From JOPF133 sp052144935 (lineage in GTDB: Bacteria > Acidobacteriota > Terriglobia > Bryobacterales > Bryobacteraceae), in contig JBKQPR010000148.1 in NCBI GenBank assembly GCA_052144935.1, positions 1 through 29,381 on the forward strand: a DNA stretch of 29,381 bases, read 5' to 3'. Below the pieces are notes generated by a model. The model saw nothing but the letters and a program-made list of their open reading frames with translations, had not been told where the DNA came from and made no database searches. Positions 23,559 to 29,381 of the stretch are shown in pieces. Position 1 is the stretch's first letter; the number at the start of each line of letters is the position of its first letter. The position numbers and the translations under genes were made by a program.

Positions 23559-24872
23559 CTACTTCCCGATGGCCGCCGACTCCGCCAGGCGGTTCATTCC
23601 GGTGGCGGGCTCCCAGACGCCCGGGTTGGCGAAGCGGACGGCATACTCCGGGCGGTCGCGAAGGGATGGGGCCGCATCGGGCATGTGCAGCAGGATATCG
23701 TACTCGCCGGGAGGCAGGGTAGCGGTGACGGTGAAGGTCGTGGCCTCCGACGGCATCCAGCGGCGCGGATCGGCAGCCACAGGGACGCGCTCGATGCGGC
23801 CCACGGCGCGGTCGCGCAGGACGAGGACCACGGGACGCGGGTTGTAGAGATTGGCGAAGCCGTCGTTGCGCACCGTGACCGACACCCGCAGGTTCTTGCC
23901 CTCGACTTGCGCCGAAGAATCGACCAGGCGGAATCGGTAGCCCAGACGGCGGCGGATTTCCGGCATGCAGCCACCCTTGGTCCAGGAGTCCAGCACTTCC
24001 TGTTGGTAGCCGTCGTTGAGCGTGTTGAAGCGCTGGAAGGCGAGTTCCCGGAGGGCGTTTTCGCAACCGATGAAGGGCTGGGCGTCCTCCTGGAAGTTGC
24101 AGGTCTCGCCGCCCTGCGGGACGAAGAGATTGTCCTGATGGTAGAAGGCCTTCTCGGCGGCGATGTTCTTCGACCATGTGCCCCAATCGGTTTCGGAGGC
24201 CAGGAAGCAATCGTTGTGGGCGCCAATGCGTGCCTTGGGGATGGCGCTGAAAGCTTCCTGAGCGGTGAGCGGCTCCGGGCCGTAGAGATCGGTCTTGAGG
24301 CGCGGATAGCGCAGGGCCAGCGTGCGATCGGTCGGAAGTACGTCGAGTATCTTGGCGACGATCTCGCGGGTGTGACCCATCAGTCCGTTGGTGGAATTGT
24401 GCCACTCGCCCCACGTGCCGATGAAGCCGGCTTCGAGAAAGGCGAGCACATCGGCATTCTCTCGCAGCACCGGGCGGAGTTGGTCGAGATGGCCGAGGAC
24501 GCGCTCTAGAGGGGCATCGGGCGCGCCGATGGGACCGAAATTGTAGCCGAAGCGGCCGATCACCTTGATGCCGCAGGCGCGGGCGGTGGCGAAATCGGCG
24601 CGGACGCGGTCGAGCATGGCCGGGGAGAGCGGGCGGTCGCGGAATTCGGAGAGGATCCAGTACATGCGCAGGAGGCTCATGCCGTTGTCGCGGGCGCGGC
24701 GCAACACGTCGGCGGAGAGCGGTCGCGTTTGCCCGCGCTCGGGATTGTAGACGGCCTGCACGTAGAAGCCGCGCTCGGGATTGGGGAAGTCTTCGCCGGA
24801 GGGCGGGTAGGTCGCGGCGGCGAGGGTGAGAGGCAGAAGCAGCAGGTACCGGTTTGCGGATCTCAAAAACAT
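23559..24872 (-). CDS. Secreted DUF4874/DUF4832 protein, glycoside-hydrolase-like
   Basis: A 437-residue exported protein. The signal peptide is MFLRSANRYLLLLPLTLAAAT. Residues about 25-185 match DUF4874: NPERGFYVQ, then a TIM-barrel-like run with SLLRMYWILSEFRDRPLS and IKVIGRFGYNF, and FLEAGFIGTWGEWHNS, where the Glu positions resemble those of GH42/GH5-type barrels. Residues about 190-430 match DUF4832: RIGAHNDCFLAS, DWGTW, QGGETCN and a C-terminal beta-sandwich (LRVSVTVRNDGFANLYNPRPVVLVLRD). A role on polysaccharide is suggested by fold resemblance only. It starts 14 nt after eutC with GGAGGG upstream, so it belongs to the same transcript. Its link with ethanolamine genes is unexplained. 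Confidence 0.85.
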   Translation of the reverse strand: MFLRSANRYLLLLPLTLAAATYPPSGEDFPNPERGFYVQAVYNPERGQTRPLSADVLRRARDNGMSLLRMYWILSEFRDRPLSPAMLDRVRADFATARACGIKVIGRFGYNFGPIGAPDAPLERVLGHLDQLRPVLRENADVLAFLEAGFIGTWGEWHNSTNGLMGHTREIVAKILDVLPTDRTLALRYPRLKTDLYGPEPLTAQEAFSAIPKARIGAHNDCFLASETDWGTWSKNIAAEKAFYHQDNLFVPQGGETCNFQEDAQPFIGCENALRELAFQRFNTLNDGYQQEVLDSWTKGGCMPEIRRRLGYRFRLVDSSAQVEGKNLRVSVTVRNDGFANLYNPRPVVLVLRDRAVGRIERVPVAADPRRWMPSEATTFTVTATLPPGEYDILLHMPDAAPSLRDRPEYAVRFANPGVWEPATGMNRLAESAAIGK

Positions 24873-24886
24873 ACGTGACCCTCCGT

Positions 24887-25576
24887 TTATTCTAACTCGT
24901 ACCCCATTGTCGATAAGTGAATGCCCGAGATCCGCCGCAGCCGGGACTGCTGCATCAAGAAGGATAACTGCCGGGCGGCCACTTCGTAGCCGATCCCTTC
25001 CGCGCGGATGTTCGAGATACAGTTGCGCTCGGCATCGGTGCGGCCCGGGCGCGGGTCCCAGGTCAGATAAACGCCCAGGCTATCCGGCGAACTAAGTCCC
25101 GGCCGCTCGCCGATCAACATCACGACTAACTTTGCGCCCAGAAGCTCGCCGATTTCGTCTCCGATGGCGACCCGCCCTTGTAACACCACGCTCAGCGGCG
25201 CGAGGCGCCAATCCGCCAGGTAGGGACGGAGCGCTTCCAGCAGCGGCACCGCATGGTGGTGTACGGCCGGCGCGGAAAGTCCGTCGGCGATCGCGATGGC
25301 GGCATCGTAATCGCCCTTTGTGAGCTTCTCTCGCGACTCGCGGCTAAGCTGCCGTCCCAGATCGGGGCGTTGCAAATAAGTCGTGCGGTCCGGGGCGGCG
25401 CTGGTCAGAAGCCGGTGCGGTACTCCCAGCGATTGCGGATCGAGCGGTTCATACACCGCGTCGCGGGCGCGGGCATGATCCAGGCGGAAGCGCAGCAACT
25501 CGGCGGTCGGCAGGCTGTGGCCCGTGCGGCCCAGGGCGACTCTGGCGGGCGTGAACGATCTCAGGTCAATAGCCAT
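24887..25576 (-). CDS. eutC: Ethanolamine ammonia-lyase, small subunit
   Basis: A 229-residue EutC, slightly short compared with about 290 in enterobacteria, whose extra length is N-terminal. Characteristic strings are ARVALGRTGHSLPTAELLRFRLDHARARDAV, RPDLGRQLS, AIADGLSAPAVHHHAVPLLEAL, GDEIGELLGAKLVVMLIGERPGLSSPDSLGVYLTW and ERNCISNIRAEGIGY. With EutB it forms the adenosylcobalamin enzyme that converts ethanolamine to acetaldehyde and ammonia; EutC contributes the cobalamin-binding face. The ATG at 25576 lies inside the end of eutB (16-nt overlap), so the subunits are translationally coupled. All conserved regions are present. Confidence 0.96.
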   Translation of the reverse strand: MAIDLRSFTPARVALGRTGHSLPTAELLRFRLDHARARDAVYEPLDPQSLGVPHRLLTSAAPDRTTYLQRPDLGRQLSRESREKLTKGDYDAAIAIADGLSAPAVHHHAVPLLEALRPYLADWRLAPLSVVLQGRVAIGDEIGELLGAKLVVMLIGERPGLSSPDSLGVYLTWDPRPGRTDAERNCISNIRAEGIGYEVAARQLSFLMQQSRLRRISGIHLSTMGYELE

Positions 25577-26877
25577 GGCGCGGGGAGCAGCGGCGGCCGG
25601 TTTTCCAGCCAGGCTTCGAATTCGGGGGCCGGGCGCAGGCCCAGCGTGGCGCGCAAATAGAGCGCGTCGTGAAAGCTGGTGCTCTGGTAGTGGAGCATCA
25701 CGTCGTCGGCGCCGGGCACGCCCATGATGTAGTTACAGCCCGCCACGCCCGCGAGCGTCAACAGCGCGTCCATATCGTCCTGGTCGGCCTCGGCGTGGTT
25801 GGTGTAACAGATATCGCAGCCCATGGGAAGGCCGAGCAGCTTGCCGCAGAAATGGTCTTCCACCCCGGCGCGGATGATCTGCTTGCCATCGTAGAGATAC
25901 TCGGGGCCGATGAAGCCAACCACGGTGTTGACCAGCAGAGGCCGGTAGCGCCGGGCCACCGCATACGCGCGCGCTTCGCAAGTCTGCTGGTCGATGCCGC
26001 GATGGGCATTGGCGGAAAGCGCGCTTCCCTGCCCCGTCTCGAAGTACATGACGTGCTCGCCGCGGCCCAACTCGCGGGCGGCCTGGCAGGCTTCATCCAG
26101 CAGCGCGAGGTTCACGCCGAAGGAGGCGTTGGCGGCCTCGGTTCCGGCGATCGACTGGAACACCAGGTCGATGGGCGCGCCGCGCCGCAGCGCCTGAAGC
26201 TGCGTGGTGACGTGGGCCAGCACGCAGATCTGTGTGGGAATCTGGTAGCGCTGGCGGATGCGGTCCAGAAGCTGCAGGATGGCCTCCACCGTAGCCAGGT
26301 TGTCGGAGGCCGGGTTGACGCCGATGACGGCATCGCCGTTGCCGTAGGAGAGGCCGTCGAGGACGCTGGCGGCGATGCCCTTCAGATCGTCGGTGGGATG
26401 GTTGGGCTGGAGGCGCGTGGACAGGCGGCCGGGGAGTCCGATGGTGGAGCGGAAGCGCGTCACCACGCGGCATTTGCGCGCCGCGCTCACCAGGTCCTGC
26501 AGGCGCATCAGCTTGGCAACCGCGGCGGCCATTTCGGGCGTGAGGCCGGGCGCCAGGGAGGACAGCGCATCGCTGGTGGCGCTTTCCGAGAGCAGCCAAT
26601 CGCGGAACTCGCCCACGGTGAGGTGAGAGACGGGGGCGAACGCGGCGGCGTCGTGCGAATCGCAGATCAGGCGAGTGACTTCGTCCGACTCATACGGGAC
26701 GATCGGCTCGGCCAGAAAGGCTTTGAGCGGCACATCGGCCAGGGTCATTTGGGCGCGGGCGCGCTCTTCGGCGGAGGCCGCGGCGATGCCCGCCAGGCAA
26801 TCGCCCGAGCGGGCGGGAGAGGCTTTGGCAAGCAGCGCGGCGAGGTTCATGGGCGGTTCATAAGGACGGAAGCTCAT
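25561..26877 (-). CDS. eutB: Ethanolamine ammonia-lyase, large subunit
   Basis: A 438-residue EutB, close to the usual 450-465. The TIM barrel shows the expected signatures: LAKASPARSGDCLAGIAAAS, STRLQPNHPTDD (Arg and Gln that bind substrate), GDAVIGVNP, CVLAHVTTQLQALRRGAP, YFETGQGSALSA (catalytic Glu), NTVVGFIGPEYLYDGKQIIRAGVEDHFCGKLLGLPMG and CDICYTNHAEADQDD. It carries the active site for radical 1,2-amino migration with adenosylcobalamin. The start at ATG 26877 overlaps the permease 3' end by 20 nt and gives the extra MSFRPYEPP seen in homologues as an aromatic N-terminal strand; ATG 26850 (7 nt after the permease stop) is the alternative. Neither has a strong ribosome binding site. No eutA-type reactivase gene is present in the window. 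Confidence 0.96.
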   Translation of the reverse strand: MSFRPYEPPMNLAALLAKASPARSGDCLAGIAAASAEERARAQMTLADVPLKAFLAEPIVPYESDEVTRLICDSHDAAAFAPVSHLTVGEFRDWLLSESATSDALSSLAPGLTPEMAAAVAKLMRLQDLVSAARKCRVVTRFRSTIGLPGRLSTRLQPNHPTDDLKGIAASVLDGLSYGNGDAVIGVNPASDNLATVEAILQLLDRIRQRYQIPTQICVLAHVTTQLQALRRGAPIDLVFQSIAGTEAANASFGVNLALLDEACQAARELGRGEHVMYFETGQGSALSANAHRGIDQQTCEARAYAVARRYRPLLVNTVVGFIGPEYLYDGKQIIRAGVEDHFCGKLLGLPMGCDICYTNHAEADQDDMDALLTLAGVAGCNYIMGVPGADDVMLHYQSTSFHDALYLRATLGLRPAPEFEAWLENRPPLLPAPWLLT

Positions 26878-28285
26878 GCCGGTGCGCGAAGGCGGAAGCT
26901 TCCTCGGGTGCCAGCACCAGGCGGTGGCGCGCATGCACCGCATAGTAGCCGATGCCGAGCAGAAACCAGATCGCCGCGCCGATCACGCCCTTGTTGTAGA
27001 GGGAATTGGCGAACAGGATCACCAGCGTGACGGTGGCGACGGTGGCGGCGAGCGCTGCGCCGGGGATGCCGATCGGGCTGCGGTAGGGGCGCGCGATGGC
27101 GGGGAAGCGCAGCCGCAGCAGGATGAACGAGGCCATTTGCAGCACGTAGGCGAGCACCGCTCCGAAGACCGCCATATTGAGCAGGATAGCTCCCACTGAG
27201 CTGCCCTGCGGCAGGAAGTGGATAGCCAGGGCCACGGCGAATCCCAGCGCGGAGCCGGCCAGCAGCGCGCGTTGCGGCGTTTCGCGCAGGCCGTGCGTGA
27301 CCGAGAGCCAGGTGGGAAAGTAACCGGCGCGCGAGAGCGAATAGATCTGGCGGCCGTAGGCATACATGATGGCGTGGAAGCTGGCCAGCAGCCCCGTGCA
27401 GGCGAACAGGGCCAGCAGGCGGGTGGCGATGCCGCGGCCGAAGATGGTCTGGAAGCCCAGGAAAAGCGGCTCGTTGGAAGCGGCCACTTTGGCTGCGCCG
27501 GGAGGGATGCCGGCGCTGAGGACCACCGTGAGGAAGGAGACGGCGATCAGCGTCAGGAGGCCGTAGAGGATGCCGCGCGGCATGTCCTGTGCGGGGTGGT
27601 GGCTCTCCTCGGCGGCCAGCGGAAGCTGTTCGATGCCCAGGTAGAGCCACAGCGCGAAAGGCAGCTCCAGCAGCGTGGCGCGCACCGGCGAGACGCGCCC
27701 GGGGAAGTAGGGCGTGGCCCAGCGATGCAGGTCGAAGTGCGGCGCGGCGCCGATCCAGAAGATGGCCAGCACGGCCAGCGCAACCAGAGTGACCGCCACC
27801 GTGACGTGGAAGGCCATCTCCACGCCCCAGATATTTAGCGCCACGAAGAAGCCATAACAGGCCAGCCACCAGACCGGCTCCCATGCGGCCGGCGTGCCGA
27901 AGATGGCGCCCAGATAGCCGCCCGCGCCGACCACGATTACGGCGGGCGTGAGGATGTACTCCATGTTCTCCGCGAGGCCGGTGATGTACCCGCCCCAGGG
28001 TCCCATGGCGGTGCGGGCGAAGGAGTAAGCGCCGCCGGCGTGGGGAAACGCGGGAGACATTTCGGCGATGGAAAAGCACAGCCCGAGATACATGGCGGTC
28101 ATCGCGACGACGGCCAGCAGCATGCCGCCGAAGCCGCCCGAGGCGAGTCCGAAATTCCAGCCAAAGAAATCGCCCGAGATGACCGCGCCGACGCCCATGG
28201 CCCACAAGTGAAACACCCGCGCATGGCGTCGCAGGCGCCTCTGGGCCATGTACTGCGGGGCGGCGGGAGTGTAGGTGGCTTTCAC
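26858..28285 (-). CDS. eat: Ethanolamine permease, APC superfamily
   Basis: A 475-residue membrane transporter with about 12 hydrophobic helices. The first helix carries HLWAMGVGAVISGDFFGWNFGLASGG, the unwound substrate-binding segment typical of the ethanolamine/amino-acid branch of the APC superfamily, followed by SIAEMSPAFPHAGGAYSFARTAMGP. Placement directly before eutBC, with a 20-nt overlap, supports ethanolamine as substrate. The start was set at GTG 28285 because homologues share the YTPAxxxYxxxRxLRRHARVxHLWA lead-in; ATG 28249 is possible and would drop 12 residues, while the open frame reaches 28390 without coding character. It is the first gene of the five-gene cluster. Symbol by analogy with eat-type permeases. 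Confidence 0.9.
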   Translation of the reverse strand: MKATYTPAAPQYMAQRRLRRHARVFHLWAMGVGAVISGDFFGWNFGLASGGFGGMLLAVVAMTAMYLGLCFSIAEMSPAFPHAGGAYSFARTAMGPWGGYITGLAENMEYILTPAVIVVGAGGYLGAIFGTPAAWEPVWWLACYGFFVALNIWGVEMAFHVTVAVTLVALAVLAIFWIGAAPHFDLHRWATPYFPGRVSPVRATLLELPFALWLYLGIEQLPLAAEESHHPAQDMPRGILYGLLTLIAVSFLTVVLSAGIPPGAAKVAASNEPLFLGFQTIFGRGIATRLLALFACTGLLASFHAIMYAYGRQIYSLSRAGYFPTWLSVTHGLRETPQRALLAGSALGFAVALAIHFLPQGSSVGAILLNMAVFGAVLAYVLQMASFILLRLRFPAIARPYRSPIGIPGAALAATVATVTLVILFANSLYNKGVIGAAIWFLLGIGYYAVHARHRLVLAPEEASAFAHRHELPSL

Positions 28286-28304
28286 GGCGTGAGAAGCGCG
28301 GTGG

Positions 28305-28320
28305 GTAAGAACTATCTTAC
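28305..28320 (-). promoter_or_regulatory. Palindromic operator candidate upstream of the ethanolamine cluster
   Basis: GTAAGA (28305-28310) and TCTTAC (28315-28320) form a perfect 6-bp inverted repeat around ACTA, 20 nt upstream of the GTG of the permease gene. Its position at the head of a five-gene cluster fits a binding site for a dimeric regulator, but no regulator gene adjoins it and no convincing -35/-10 pair was found. Confidence 0.3.
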
Positions 28321-28686
28321 ACGGGAGGCGCGAGGGGGCGGGCGGCATGAGGGTTAAGCCGCAGCGCGCTCCTCGCAGCCGAGTCGGCATTCCCGGCCGT
28401 CAGCGCTTCTCCCGAGGCGACCACGATCCCCTGTGGAAGGCGTACTCCTAGACCTAGATGCAAGCGCGATTGCGGCCCCTAACTGGGGAAGCTTCTCAGA
28501 TGCCGACTTCTGGCCCGCACTGACCCACCTCCGCGAGTCGGGCGTCACCCGTCAGGCTGGCCGACTCGGCCCACTGGCCGCCGGTAAGGCGGCTTGTGGA
28601 GCGACCTCCGTCCAGATCTCCGAAGCGGAGAGTCCCGGCGTCCGATTCCGGGTCCACGTTTGCGCGGTACCATCTGGAGGGCATTC
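28321..28686. other. Gene-free stretch between the eut cluster and the MmeI-like fragment
   Basis: I see no supportable gene in these 366 bases. Open frames on both strands lack ribosome binding sites and family motifs. One short hairpin, TCTCCG-AAG-CGGAGA, lies at about 28616-28630 without a T-run. Confidence 0.45.
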
Positions 28687-29274
28687 TCAACTCATCTGGA
28701 TGCAGTCATCTGTAATAAACTGGCTCGGGTCTTTGATTGTTTCGGGAAGCCCCGGGGCCATGATGGCCTTGTCAGTATCTTCGAGGATTGCCAGCTCCAG
28801 ATTTAGCTTAAGAAGGAAGGCCAGGGAATCCTGTCTCGGGGTCATTCCGTATGCTCCCCGAACTGCCGAGTCGAGATCCTGCTGTGCGGCATTGAGCGGG
28901 TTGTGACCGGGCAGCTCTCCCAGACGATAGAGCTGCCGCAGTGTCAGCCCGCCCCTGGTCATGTGTAACTGGCGTAGGCGGCGAAGTTCGCGGCTGGCCT
29001 TGGCAACTCGCTTGATATCAATAGCACTCGGTGACTGCGGCCACGGGAAGGTGTCGAACACGGTGTCGGAGGTGTAGCGGAAGCGTTCTGTAAGGGTGGA
29101 GCACTTCGCCACGAACCAAGCCCAGTGAATTCCCGATTGGAGGACGCCGAAGGAGTAGTCATCGGCAAAGGGAAAGACCATGCATGCATCGTTGGGGCGG
29201 ATGGTCGACGAGACGAAGTCGAAAATCGGCCTCTTGGTGACTCTGCTGCAGGAGATGTAACCTGGATTATGCAC
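28687..29274 (-). pseudogene. C-terminal fragment of an MmeI-like restriction-modification enzyme
   Basis: This 195-residue frame matches only the end of MmeI-type fused methyltransferase/endonucleases, which are normally about 900 residues. Diagnostic strings are YISCSRVTKRPIFDFVSSTIRP, CMVFPFADDYSFGVLQSGIHWAW, STLTERFRYTSDTVFDTFPWPQSP (end of the target-recognition domain) and a helical C-terminus (LTLRQLYRLGELPGHNPLNAAQQDLDSAV, DSLAFLLKLNLELA). Upstream in the same frame a TAA occurs at 29338-29340, and the intervening residues do not fit the family, so the methyltransferase and nuclease parts are missing. A GTG at 29274 with GGAAGGG 5 nt upstream could still start translation. I infer a decayed or rearranged restriction system; the rest may lie beyond the window edge in another frame. 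Confidence 0.7.
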
Positions 29275-29381
29275 ACGATCACCCTTCCGAGCGCTGGCCC
29301 CGCTCGGCTGATGCCCCTCGTGTGTGAGTAAGTCAGTTTAGTTTTCGCTGCTTCACCTCCTGCCCCCAGAGTTCTTTTCCG

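Noticed and set aside
25669..27030. 453-residue plus-strand open frame opposite eutB
   Set aside because: eutB is identified by many conserved segments; the opposite frame is a composition artefact.
1..29381. CRISPR arrays, tRNA or rRNA genes, riboswitches
   Set aside because: No regularly spaced repeats, tRNA cloverleaf with CCA end, rRNA sequence or known riboswitch core was recognised by reading; a covariance-model scan was not possible here.

Overview
The window is GC-rich bacterial chromosome and most likely comes from an Acidobacteriota genome of the Solibacter/Bryobacter type. This assignment is inference from gene content: a BlaI-type repressor overlapping a BlaR-like M56 peptidase fused to TPRs, an 'Acidobacterial duplicated orphan permease' (ADOP) of about 800 residues, and two secreted proteins with the C-terminal domain (TIGR03437 type) that is expanded in Solibacter. 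No rRNA, tRNA, CRISPR array, intact insertion sequence or phage gene was seen.

Layout. 1-1059: 3' half of pnp. 1350-3646: BlaI-like repressor and M56/TPR membrane protein, overlapping by ATGA. 3943-5948 (minus): NarL/LuxR response regulator and its histidine kinase, also overlapping by ATGA, preceded by a Gfo/Idh/MocA oxidoreductase (5983-7128, minus). 7231-9536 (plus): a secreted protein of unknown function and an MtaB-type tRNA methylthiotransferase. 9981-13040 (plus): one long secreted multi-domain reading frame interrupted by a single in-frame TAG. 13041-15440: a gene-poor, scarred stretch with a frameshifted gene remnant, one TIGR03437-type secreted protein (minus) and a MITE-like inverted-repeat element. 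15441-20912 (minus): tannase-family esterase, ADOP permease and a secreted amidohydrolase. 21053-22507: a small coiled-coil protein (minus) and a divergent DUF3500 protein (plus). 22530-28285 (minus): a tight five-gene cluster read as ethanolamine permease, eutB, eutC, a secreted DUF4874/DUF4832 protein and an O-methyltransferase. 28687-29274 (minus): the isolated C-terminal part of an MmeI-like restriction-modification enzyme.

How the genes work together. The clearest pathway is ethanolamine use: the permease imports ethanolamine, and EutBC (adenosylcobalamin-dependent) splits it to acetaldehyde and ammonia. No microcompartment shell genes or eutA reactivase gene lie in the window. The BlaI/M56 pair and the kinase/regulator pair are two independent sensory modules. 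The tannase-family enzyme, amidohydrolase, DUF4832 protein and TIGR03437 proteins all carry export signals, which fits a soil organism handling plant and polymer debris.

The points most worth a second look are the amber codon in the 9981-13040 frame, the kinase with two membrane helices after its ATPase domain, the 5-gene eut cluster with its two unexpected members, the orphan MmeI C-terminus, and the palindromic and MITE-like repeats between genes.
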